Positions 22,039 through 31,129 of a stretch of DNA of 42,002 bases are shown piece after piece. The stretch is from Mycoemilia scoparia (taxonomy: Eukaryota; Kickxellomycota; Kickxellomycetes; Kickxellales; Kickxellaceae). Every line of letters starts with the position of its first letter. Positions within the stretch are counted from its first letter, which is position 1. The DNA lies in assembly GCA_027575805.1 (NCBI GenBank), contig JANBPU010000145.1:1-42002 (forward strand), read 5' to 3'. A model generated the notes under the pieces. That model worked only from the letters and a program-made list of their open reading frames with translations. It ran no database searches and was not told the origin of the DNA. Position numbers and translations under genes: made by a program.

Positions 22039-22716
22039 TAAACTTAAGCCATTTTAATAGCCTTCATTTCATTTCATCACAACATTTTAAACGAATAATA
22101 CAAAGTTTGATCGAAAAAATGCCAACTTTTTTAACAATAATCAATGTGGGACTATTCAAGTACTGATCGATCATTACATAGTGTCAATCACAAAGCTGAT
22201 TAAAGTGGTCTAGTCAAACCATCGACCAATGAGCAGCCACAGAAGTTCAAACATGTGGCAAACTCTCCTCTTCTAAGAGTGTACTAGAATAATCTCTTCA
22301 ATGTTGGGCTAAAATATGTATGTTATGGACCAAATTTGCTAGAGGCATGAGAGCACAGTGCTGTTCCCTTTTGATGTAGAACCTGCCATATGATAGTCGT
22401 GTGGCTGCGAACTTGAAATCAGGAATCAAGCAGCTCCAATGTTTATTATCTTGTGTGTGTTTCATTTTAAAGCTAGGATCATGCCTGGTATAATACCTTC
22501 ACTAGCCTCAATAATACATTCATATCTGGTTGGTTTGAGCATCATTTTATGTCCTGAAAATATTAAAAATGGTCTATGCTAAATAAATAGACAACTAATG
22601 GGTATGGTAATCAAAATACCCATAATAATTGATCTACAAAACACATTGTCATTTGTTTCAATTTATGCAATATTTTTAGTTAAATATCTCAACAAGAGGA
22701 TAAAAGCTAATATATT
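22039..22716. other. intergenic with one family C element
   Basis: Spacer between GST and MED7. It contains a family C inverted-repeat element (22252-22392). No other feature seen. Confidence 0.55.
22252..22392. repeat. MITE-like element, family C copy 1
   Basis: The left end CATGTGGCAAACTCTCCTC and right end CCCTTTTGATGTAGAACC-TGCCATATG are inverted relatives of each other. The block GTGTACTAGAATAATCTCTT and the stretch GGGCTAAAATATGTATG align with the copies at 25304-25464 and 36137-36299. 141 bp, the most diverged of the three. Confidence 0.6.
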
Positions 22717-23916
22717 ATGCAAGCCCAAGATAATAATCAACAGCAAAAGGCACAAAATTCGTCGCCGTATCCACTACCACCAGTGTACTATACACACTTC
22801 ACCAAAGAAAACCTTGAAAAGGTCAAAACGATGGGTGATGAATCAATAGAAAAGGATTCAGAGTTGCAGTGCCTGAAACCCCCACCACCAATTGACGGAA
22901 ACCAATATATGGCATTTGGTCGGACATGGTTTGTAAGTATCACTATAACAAATTTGTTGTTTGTTAATGCAGTGTTATTGTTTAGTTAATAACAGTAACT
23001 TCACTTTCTTCAACTATAGGTAGAGGATAAATTCCCTTCACTTGAAGACCAAGGAATCGAAACATTATATTCGAAGGAAGAGCCTGGTAATTAAATGCGA
23101 TAATTCTAAAATATGATAATAAAACAGCATTGTTGGCGAATATGATTTTATAAAATTGCTCAACTTCATTATAATGATATATATAGTTGATAGAGTAATG
23201 GAGCTGAAAAAGTTGAATATGAAGTTGGTATTCACATATCTGGACATAATAGATCATATCATCAAAAACCCATCAAATGTAAGCTGCCATTATGTTCAAA
23301 TTTATATGCATGCCATGAGCACCATCTTAATACAATGATTCATTAATTATAGCCACCACCACAAGCTGATATGCTGCGAACGATATTTATTAATATGAAC
23401 CATTTGGTTAACGAGTATAGGCCTCATCAGGTAAAAACAAATTTATAATAAGCGAATAATTCGTGAACATTTACATTATATTGGCAAACACCAAGTTATT
23501 TGGTTTTATGCATGATAGGCAAAAGAAACACTTAAACTATTGATGCAAAATCAGATCAAAACCAAGAGAGAGTTATCCAAAAAGCTTAAAAGGTAATTGC
23601 AATGTGTCTGAAGCTTATTTATCATAAACATCAAACCTTTTCAGCTGCTATACCAACTATTTCTTATTTGTATAGGCAATGTGATGAACTTGAAAGCGCG
23701 CTGGAAGCCTTAAAATCATCAACAACAGTAAAAGTAGATGAGATAAGTGCAAAATGTTCTTCTAGTGAAGACACCACCGATATTGAGGATCCACCCCACC
23801 CTCGTCTTGAAAATGAGCAGAGTATAAAGACAAGCCAAGATCAAGCAAGTCAGTGGTTGGCAGAAGAACAGAGAAAGTTATTTGAGCAACTAAAGAAGAT
23901 AAACAGTAGTTCTTGA
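22717..23916 (+). CDS. MED7: Mediator subunit 7 (MED7)
   Basis: Middle-module subunit of the Mediator complex bridging activators and RNA polymerase II; forms a coiled-coil heterodimer with MED21. Six exons: 22717-22932, 23020-23086, 23187-23278, 23353-23430, 23519-23592 and 23676-23916. All phases agree; 255 aa. Hallmarks: the N-terminal YPLPPVYYTHFTKENL (18-33), CLKPPPPIDGNQYMAFG (52-68), LKKLNMKLVFTYLDIIDHI in exon 3, and the signature NMNHLVNEYRPHQAKETL (139-156) followed by LMQNQIKTKRELSKKL. A charged, partly coiled C-terminal tail ends QKLFEQLKK-like. Every intron is 66-100 nt with GTAAGT/GTAATT/GTAAGC/GTAAAA donors. The gene has the highest intron density in the window. Confidence 0.94.
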
Positions 23917-25303
23917 AATAGCTGTGTTTTTATAATCTTGTACATCATCAGTTATTAGCAATAAGCTTTGAAATTCAAAGTATGATAAAATCACAGTAAA
24001 TTCAATAATGGTATATATTTGAAAACATCTCTATCTTACTATCTCAAAAAGGTGGGAATGTAACTAAATTTAGAATAAATTCAATAAACTTTTTGGCAAA
24101 TATCAAATGTTGAAGGATGGGCTCTACTCAATTGTTTATCGCCTACATGTAGACCATAAACAGGCCCAAATACCCATCCAATTGGGATGATTACCCTTCT
24201 GGCTTAGGTGGTTTTCTCTCGTCAAAGACTGCTAAATGTATTTTTCACTCCCATAAAAGGACCAAAAGTTTAACAAAATAAACCAACAAAGCTTGATTTA
24301 ATAGCTATTAAGGCTTTCAAATACTTTATAAAGAAAATAGTCAGAGTCAGATCTTTAAATAGATAGACCTCTAAAAAGGGAGTTCAAAAGTAAAAAATGT
24401 CTTGATATATTCTTTTAAATGTTAACCTAAAGAGATAATTTAAGTATCTAATGCTCCCCAGAATCGATATCAAATACCAGGATAGCGTTATCACTTTTTG
24501 GAGAAAATTCACAGGACATTCACGTATATGCATATATATATATATAGGTGAAAATTCCATATTCTACACTACTTCGTACTATTTTCACCTTTTCTTTTCG
24601 TGTTTAGCCATAATTTTCAAAAATATACACCAATTCTAAATGCCCGGCTTTTTTCGCAAGTTTCTTCTCCACATTGCTAGTTTTTTTTCTAGCGGCTTCC
24701 TAAAGCTCACCAATTATTTCATTGGAGGATAGTGCCAATGTCAGTTTAGTAGTGCAGTAGCGATGTCGAGTGCTGGCAAGAAATATCTAATCCACACATT
24801 CCTTCTTTAACTTCATGGGGTGTGGTTTTTGCGATTTAGTGACAGCGATAGCATGAATGCGGTATACAGTCGAATTTCTCTGCATCCTTGAGAAAATCAA
24901 AACATAGGGATGTGGTAGTAAACCACACGTAACTGCTATTTGTAGTGGCAGCGTTGTCAATAACAATTAACGAGGCTTCATTATAATAGAAGGTTTCTTT
25001 ATGTATAAAATACCCTTATAAAATTAAATAAATCCAGGCTATTAATTACTGCACAGCTGATTCTGTGATTTGTTAAAGCTTAGAAAGAATGTCTCTTCAA
25101 ATGGCCTGAACAGCGGGGTTGATGTACTACCATGTGCTTATGCTCGCGAATAATAAAATAACCCAAGCTGTGGCGGGAATCGGGGATCGTACTAGATCCT
25201 ATCAAGTGAAATGTGATTGGCCAATCAGGGTGGTCTGAGCATGAAGGGAAAGCACGTGTCAATGAGCGCTTCAGCCATAAACATCCATAGCTTCTGGTTT
25301 GGA

Positions 25304-25464
25304 TCATATGGCAGAGTCTCCTCTAAAAGGGTACTAGGATACTCCCTTGAATACCAGCCAATCATCACTGAGACTCCAGCTAAAATGTATAGCTTATAGG
25401 CCGATTTGCAGGGGATGTGTCAGGGTATCTTCCTGTACCTTTTTGGTGAAGAACCTGGCATATA
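25304..25464. repeat. MITE-like element, family C copy 2
   Basis: The left end CATATGGCAGAGTCTCCTCT is inverted at the right as GAAGAACCTGGCATATA. The interior shares ACTAGGATACTCCCTTGA, ATACCAGCCAATCATCACTG, CTCCAGCTAAAATGTA and GATTTGCAGGGGATGTG with the reverse complement of 36137-36299. 161 bp. It ends about 75 bp upstream of the acyl-CoA oxidase TATA box. Confidence 0.8.
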
Positions 25465-25538
25465 CTCGGGTGTTTAAGTTTTCATGCTCTCGTCGTTGTT
25501 CACATGGGATAGACAACACATCATGCCAAATGACCTCC

Positions 25539-25546
25539 TTATATAG
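25539..25546 (+). promoter_or_regulatory. acyl-CoA oxidase TATA-like box
   Basis: TTATATAG about 200 nt upstream of the start codon. If the proposed 92-nt leader intron (25651-25742) is real, the mature leader would be short. Confidence 0.45.
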
Positions 25547-25744
25547 TCTCGCCCCACCAGGAATTCTTCTGGCTCTTTTATTTATTTTGTTGTTTTGTTC
25601 GTTTTCCCTTTTCATCACCTAACTTATATAATAGATAGATACATTAATAAGTACGTACACGGTTAGACAGTGAACATATTTGCTTTTGATTTTACATATT
25701 CATTCTAACATAGCCACTTGTAACTATCCTTCCTATTAACAGCA

Positions 25745-27667
25745 ATGTACGCCTCATCACTAAACGAGTCTCCAGAGGCATTTGCTTCTCCTACAGCTTT
25801 TACTCCTGACAAGCTCAATGCAATCCTCGAGCCAGACAACAGAACCAACCGCAAGAACCTCAAAAAGTTCATATGCGACAACATCGATCTCTTTGCTCCC
25901 CAGTACGATGTTTTACTGGAGAAGGAAAGAGATTTGGCTTATCGACGCCTCAAGGCCATTGGCGAAAATGGCTTCATTAGCGTGTTCGATTTTGAGAGAA
26001 ACCCACTCAACATATTCGCAGTCCACGAAGTCATCGGCATGATGGATGGCGGTACTGCCACGAAGTTAACTGTCAACTATAATTTGTTTGGTGGCACGGT
26101 TATCAAGCTCGGAACTGAGGGACACCGCGATTTGATCCCAAAGATCGATACAATTCACTCGACAGGTTGCTTTGCCCTTACTGAGCTTGGATATGGTAAT
26201 AATGCCATCGAAATGGAGACTACCGCAACATGGGATCCTGCTACCAAGGAATTTGTTATAAACAGCCCTTCTACCAAGAGCCAGAAATACTGGATCACCA
26301 ATGGTGCTGTACACGCCAAATGGGCTGTCGTTTTTGCCCAGCTTTTGATCAACGGCACCAATGAGGGCATCCATGCCATCCTGGTGCGTATTCGTAATGA
26401 GGACATGAGTGTTTGCAAGGGTGTTACTATCAAGGATATGGGACCAAAACAAGAGCTTGACGGTGTAGACAATGCCTGTCTTGCATTCAACAATGTTCGT
26501 GCTCCCAGAATTGCCCTACTTAATCGTCACTCTAATGTCGATGAGAATGGAAACTTTACGTCTACGATCAAGGGCCGCCGCAACAGGTTCATTAAGGTGG
26601 CTGATCAGCTGCTGAGTGGCCGCTTGTGCATTGCCAGTATGGTTTTGTCTGCCGGCAAGGTTTCTCTTTCTATTGCTCTGCGATATGCATCTACACGTTT
26701 GGCTGTTGGTCCCAAGGGCGCATCTGATACCCCAATCCTGGCCTTCCAATTACAGCAGCGCGCTATCTTGCCTCTCTTAGCTCGCACCATTGGCTTAAAC
26801 TTGGGGATAAATTATGTCAAGAGAGTGTGGATGAATCCCAATTCTCCACAAACTGAAGTTATTCGTCTGGTGTGTGCCATTAAGCCACTCATTACCTGGA
26901 ACACCGAAAAGACCGGTACTGTATGTCGTGAACGCTGCGGCGGTCAAGGTTACTTGAAGGCCTCAAGACTAGCTGCTTCCATAGGATTTGCCCATGCTGG
27001 TATCACTGCTGAGGGTGACAATTCTGTATTGATGCAAAAGGTTGCAAAGGAGCTTTTGTCTGATCTCAAATCTGGTATCTTCAAGATGCCTCTTTACAGC
27101 GACAACTCCTCTAAACCCAACCCGGCCAAATGGAGCATCAAGGATTCACAGTCCCTTTTGGACTTCTCTCTTCTTCTCTTCCAGACTCGCATCGCCCGTC
27201 TTGGAAATCAGTTGGCAACGAAGACCAAACAAGGAAAGACTATCTATCAGGTATGGATGTTTGAGGAATCCGATTTGATCCAGGCCACATCTCGCTCATT
27301 TGGCGAGTACGTTTGCATGAAGCAATTCTATGATCTTGTCAGTTCGCTTCCTAATGGCGAATTCAAGGACATTATGGAGCTTATTTACCAGGTCTTTGGC
27401 CTGAGCATTCTTGAAGATAATCTGTCATACCTACTTACCAATAATTATGTTAGCCCTAAGCTTGGTCAAGAAATCGGAGACTACTCGCGTGAACAAGTAT
27501 CCAAGCTTGCTCCACATGCCCTCAAGATTGTGGAGGGGCTGGGTATTCCCGAACCCATGCTAACCGCACCAATTTCTGGTGATTGGGAAGGGTATAACGA
27601 GTATGATAACCGTGGGGAGGTGTCTAAAGCATTCAAGCCCACAATAGCTACTTCTTCTAAACTGTAA
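25745..27667 (+). CDS. peroxisomal acyl-CoA oxidase
   Basis: FAD enzyme of the first step of peroxisomal beta-oxidation: it converts acyl-CoA to trans-2-enoyl-CoA and passes electrons to O2, making H2O2. Single coding exon, 640 aa, within the usual 640-700. Hallmarks: [20 protein letters not shown] (142-161), the flavin/substrate loop; [46 protein letters not shown] (395-409); and [18 protein letters not shown] (421-438), in which E423 corresponds to the catalytic base. The C-terminal oxidase domain follows. The last residues SSKL form a canonical PTS1, placing it in the peroxisome. The ATG follows a probable 3' splice site in the leader. It differs from mitochondrial acyl-CoA dehydrogenases in length, C-terminal domain and PTS1. 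Chain-length preference cannot be read from sequence. Confidence 0.96.
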   Translation: MYASSLNESPEAFASPTAFTPDKLNAILEPDNRTNRKNLKKFICDNIDLFAPQYDVLLEKERDLAYRRLKAIGENGFISVFDFERNPLNIFAVHEVIGMMDGGTATKLTVNYNLFGGTVIKLGTEGHRDLIPKIDTIHSTGCFALTELGYGNNAIEMETTATWDPATKEFVINSPSTKSQKYWITNGAVHAKWAVVFAQLLINGTNEGIHAILVRIRNEDMSVCKGVTIKDMGPKQELDGVDNACLAFNNVRAPRIALLNRHSNVDENGNFTSTIKGRRNRFIKVADQLLSGRLCIASMVLSAGKVSLSIALRYASTRLAVGPKGASDTPILAFQLQQRAILPLLARTIGLNLGINYVKRVWMNPNSPQTEVIRLVCAIKPLITWNTEKTGTVCRERCGGQGYLKASRLAASIGFAHAGITAEGDNSVLMQKVAKELLSDLKSGIFKMPLYSDNSSKPNPAKWSIKDSQSLLDFSLLLFQTRIARLGNQLATKTKQGKTIYQVWMFEESDLIQATSRSFGEYVCMKQFYDLVSSLPNGEFKDIMELIYQVFGLSILEDNLSYLLTNNYVSPKLGQEIGDYSREQVSKLAPHALKIVEGLGIPEPMLTAPISGDWEGYNEYDNRGEVSKAFKPTIATSSKL

Positions 27668-27859
27668 TCAACATATATGATATTCTTTTCACTTTTATCC
27701 TTTATTTTAGTTAAAACCTAAAGCCTTTTGCTTTATTATTATTCAATACCTCTATCATATACTTTTGCTTGCAATTATGTTAAATTCGCCAAAAATTATT
27801 GCTATATTTGATTTTACTAAATGATTCAAGTTTCAAAAATAATTGGAATTTATATATAT

Positions 27860-27976
27860 ATGGGCAATAATTTATGAAGGGTAAATTTTGGTGACCACTG
27901 ATTATAGGGGCAATCACAGTCAAATGGGTGTCCAGTTTTACTAGTAAACTTTCACCCTTCAAAAATAATCACCCAT
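27860..27976. repeat. MITE-like element, family A copy 5
   Basis: The best-preserved copy. The left end ATGGGCAATAATTTATGAAGGG is inverted at the right as CACCCTTCAAAAATAATCA-CCCAT. The interior reads TGGTGACCACTGATTATAGG, GGCAATCACAGTCAAATGGG and TTACTAGTAAACTTTCA. 117 bp, flanked by TATA-rich sequence. Confidence 0.8.
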
Positions 27977-28088
27977 ATATTGAAACCCCAAAACTAAATA
28001 ATGATTCAAGTATTAATATACATAGATAAATAAAATACACTTGGTTGCAAATTAACATCCATTCAGGGTAATAGATATTTGGTATAGT

Positions 28089-28204
28089 ATGGGCTATAAT
28101 TTTTGAAGGGTGGCCATTTACTAACAAAATATTATCACCCATCTGGCTGCAATTGCCACTATAATGGTTGACCACCAAAAAAATCCTTCAAAAATCATGA
28201 TCTA
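28089..28204. repeat. MITE-like element, family A copy 6
   Basis: The left end ATGGGCTATAATTTTTGAAG is inverted at the right as CCTTCAAAAATCATGATCTAT. The interior (ACCCATCTGGCTGCAATTGC, CACTATAATGGTTGACCACC) reads as the reverse complement of the standard core, so this copy is inserted opposite to copy 5. Confidence 0.75.
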
Positions 28205-28399
28205 TATATCACAAGGTTCTTTTACTTGACATCCCTAAAGTTCAAAATTTTGTTAAATAACAACACTCTATCTTGAAGTGAAACGACACACATATAAATA
28301 AAGCATATCCCCAAGGCAAAAAATGCAGCTATTTTATAGTTATTTCGTAGTCACATTTAACAATATTGAAAGTAGAACCGAGTCGATCCAAAAATGTGA

Positions 28400-28546
28400 A
28401 AATATCGTTATCTGTTATGCCAGAGATGCCATAAAGTCCTCAAAATTGAATTAGAGAAATGTGGTGAAACTGTGTGTAAACAACCTGGTGCAGAGAAGAT
28501 GTTAACTTTATGCCCTAATTGTGGTAGCTTTCCTAAAAAAACCTAA
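28400..28546 (+). pseudogene. zinc-ribbon-like fragment, no start codon
   Basis: An open stretch with no in-frame ATG before its first residues. It encodes CQRCHKVLKIEL, then two single Cys, then LCPNCGSFPKK and a stop. The CxxC...CxxC pattern is what a small zinc ribbon looks like. It may be a gene remnant, an exon of an unrecognised gene, or chance. No acceptable splice partner was found nearby. Confidence 0.25.
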
Positions 28547-28816
28547 ATGAAGAAATTTGGGCTCAGTTGGGTGTAGGATTTTTATCAAAACAAAGAACTT
28601 TGATTTAAAATCATTAAGCAGCTTTTTTGAAATAAATACATGAATTGCATTCAAATGAATATTTGAAAACCTTTTTATTATAAGACTAAGTTAAGAAAAT
28701 AATTGAAGAAAGGGTTCCTAAAACATGGTAAAAATTGAAAAAAGAAAAAGGGATATAAACAACACAATAAGACCAATTGATAATTATAGAATAATGCTAC
28801 AAAAAAGCAAAAAAAA

Positions 28817-28932
28817 GTTGCTGCACCCGGTATTCGCGCATGGTCCCCCACTGCACTACTAACCGGGCCATCACGAGCTTAACTACGATGATCAGACGGG
28901 TATCGGTGTGATCTCGTGTGAATGGCCGCAAC
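28817..28932 (-). rRNA. 5S ribosomal RNA
   Basis: The minus strand gives a 116-nt molecule beginning GTTGCGGCCATTCACACGAG and ending GAATACCGGGTGCAGCAAC. Helix I pairs the GTTGC 5' end with the GCAAC 3' end. The internal control region is intact: AGTTAAGCTCGTGATGG (A box and intermediate element) and GGTTAGTAGTGCAGTGGGGG (C box region). A run of eight T on the transcript strand (28809-28816) immediately follows as pol III terminator. It is a lone copy, so 5S genes are dispersed rather than confined to the rDNA unit in this genome. The exact 5' end could be a few nt further out. Confidence 0.95.
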
Positions 28933-29154
28933 TCGAGCAGAAAATTTATACCTGATAAAAGATACTTATTAATCTCTTGATTTAATCCAACACTTTTTGT
29001 TTGGATCATCTTCCAAACTAAATATAGTTTCTTGCTTTTATTAAGAATAAAATTGAAAATGTTAAGTTATGATAAATAGCCAATATGTAAAGTTAAAACT
29101 CAAGCAATATCATGAGTATATTTATTCTAATAATGTAGTTAGTAATATCATAAA

Positions 29155-29824
29155 TTAAGAAAAATTCAAGAAATTGGTATCTCCCCGATGTTTGTAGTCT
29201 GAGTTTTTCTGTGATCTAAAGCAAAAACTACAAAATCCACAATAATATATATTTCTTATTAATGGTTCTATAACTTAACAGGAAGCTATAAATCAATATA
29301 ATTATGACTTACCAGCAACAACAGCAGCAGGGGCACCATTCATTATCGTCATCTTTATTGTCATCAGCGATCATTTGGGCAATTGCTCTTTTTTTTGCTC
29401 GTTCAGGATCTTCTTCAAATCCATGATTTGAGACAGCATCCTTGCCTTGGTATAACCCAATTCTATTGAGTTGATCGTTATTCTGCGGTGGTGGTAGGGG
29501 TGGCTGATATCCTGGTGCTTGATCTATTTAAAACGGCAACAAAAGAATAAGTTTAATCCTCTTTAGTCTCATGAGATCAAATTATTTGTATTAGCAATAC
29601 TTATAGATAATATAAATGACGACATGCTTACAGTTTTGTGTAGGGACTGTCTGGGATCTTGGATCAGGGTACATTGTGTTCTGAGGACTTGTTGTTGTTG
29701 TAAATCCGGGTGCTGGCATGGACTTTTGTGTATATTTATTTTCTATATGGTTAGGTAAAGTGGCTGATGGGGATCTTTGAATACCATCATGGTTATAGTT
29801 ATTGGTATTACTGGTCTCGTTCAT
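29155..29824 (-). CDS. small disordered protein with C-terminal cysteine run
   Basis: Unrecognised protein. Exons 29824-29632, 29523-29313 and 29227-29155; introns of 108 and 85 nt with GTAAGC and GTAAGT donors; phases 1 and 2 agree; 158 aa. Residues 1-64 are Asn/Ser/Thr/Pro-rich. Next come YQAPGYQPPLPPPQ, then a conserved-looking acidic/basic segment (GLYQGKDAVSNHGFEEDP, ERAKKRAIAQMIADDNK) and EWCPCCCCCCFCFRSQK, with eight Cys in a ten-residue window, then a polar tail ending NFLNFS. Joining exon 3 extends the Cys run naturally; without the last intron the protein stops right after five Cys and a Trp. Such runs are usually S-palmitoylated membrane anchors (CYSTM-like proteins are one analogue), but I infer this only from composition. 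I chose ATG 29824 because upstream in-frame sequence is a pyrimidine-rich leader. Confidence 0.65.
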
Positions 29825-31129
29825 CTTTTGCAATTGTGATATTGTGTGTGTGTGTAAAATAGATCTTGTAAAGAAAAGATGGGGTCTAAAAGAGATATGA
29901 AAATAAAGATAGAAGAAGAAAATAAAGGAAAAGGTAAAGACAAGTGCTTGTGGGAAAAAACTTGAAAAGTGGACTTTAAACAAGGGGGGTGGTGAATGAG
30001 TAGTTAATAGTCTTGAAATGGAAAGGTAAGTAGCCATACGTGTGTATTTAAAGCCACTGCCGACTCAATTCTGTGTTTGGATGATGAAAAGCGTCTTAAA
30101 TCAATTTTGTCTGTCAAAGCCTTTTCCTATGCACCTTCACATAGCACACAACACATTAATATGCAAATCTTGAGGTGCAACACAGACAAGCACAGGAGAG
30201 CAGGCAAGGTACCAGCTCCGCTTTGCTCCCTTGACTTCTCTACTAAGAATTATCTTTTGCAGCTCTCTCCTCAACTTGTCTTTCTATTAGCATCACACAC
30301 ATCATGCTATACCATATCATAGGATGTTGCTAATCTCTTAGTTTGTATACTATGATCTGGTTTATTGCCCCATTCGCTAAGAGGTTGGCGATATGTGTAC
30401 ATCCGTTTTACTATTTCGTAGGTGGCTGAACATGAAGCACACTAGTAATAAACAAAGAAGCCCACATCTGTTACTGTATGTCTATGGGGCTCAATTCAAA
30501 GTTTACCATCCCATTGTCTCCCATTGGAAATATGGCCAGTAACAGTTTGAACAGCTAGAACGTATAAACACTACCTGCATTGTGATGTGCAGCCTTTCTT
30601 CTGGGCTTAAGCTATTTATATAACAGATAAACATTTACATTGACGTAACATGTATTGTATTGGGATGGCCTCAACGTTAACAATCGCATGTGGAAGAAAT
30701 CTTTTCTGTCTATGATGTACATGAAGGGAATGATTGACAGATCTTGCATCCAAGCTAACAATTTGGCAAATACCTTATTTTGAAGTCTAGGTGGTAGTAC
30801 AAATGGAATCTGTCCTTGTAGAAGGAGATGTGTTGCCCGGTGTATTGGAGAAGATGGTAAGACACTAGAAGGAAAGTCGCAGATTACGTCTCAATGTTGC
30901 AATAAGTCAATGCAAGGGGCTATGTAAGAGTACAAACTTCACATTGGGAGATTATTTTCTAAGGGCCAGATTAATATTATCAATGATAATGTAGGCTGGC
31001 CAATATGCATGATGAAACTGGCCTGCTAGTAAAAACTAGCCCTTCAAAAATAACTACTCATTAAGCGGGATATAATCGTTACTATTAGTTTATGTGGTAT
31101 AGAAAGAGTACAGAAAATAGGTTATCAGT
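29825..31129. other. intergenic with one MITE-like copy
   Basis: Contains the leader and promoter of the Cys-run gene and a family A element at 30943-31061 just beyond the VPS41 stop codon. Open frames such as 30077-30322 (+) have no support. Confidence 0.5.
30943..31061. repeat. MITE-like element, family A copy 7
   Basis: The left end ATTGGGAGATTATTTTCTAAGG is inverted at the right as GCCCTTCAAAAATAACTACT-CAT. The inner right part GCCTGCTAGTAAAAACTAG matches the ACTAGTAAA block of other copies. The middle is diverged. About 119 bp, ending roughly 70 bp from the VPS41 stop. Confidence 0.6.

Larger units (their letters stand above)
23917..25744. other. intergenic with family C element and ACOX promoter
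   Basis: About 1.8 kb. It contains an AT microsatellite near 24534-24546, a family C element (25304-25464) and the acyl-CoA oxidase promoter. A likely leader intron (GTACGT at 25651 to AACAG at 25742) ends two bases before the ATG. No further gene recognised. Confidence 0.5.
27668..28816. other. intergenic: two family A elements, zinc-ribbon-like fragment
   Basis: Between acyl-CoA oxidase and the 5S gene. It contains two family A elements only 112 bp apart (27860-27976 and 28089-28204), and a short plus-strand open stretch (28400-28546) with paired cysteines that is described separately. Otherwise AT-rich. Confidence 0.55.

Noticed and set aside
28797..29009. 70-codon minus-strand frame over the 5S gene
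   Set aside because: It lies over the 5S rRNA gene, whose structure and terminator explain the sequence conservation.
29825..30037. N-terminal 71-residue extension of the Cys-run protein
   Set aside because: The extension is Phe/Ser/Leu-rich from a pyrimidine-rich leader. ATG at 29824 begins the polar, protein-like part.
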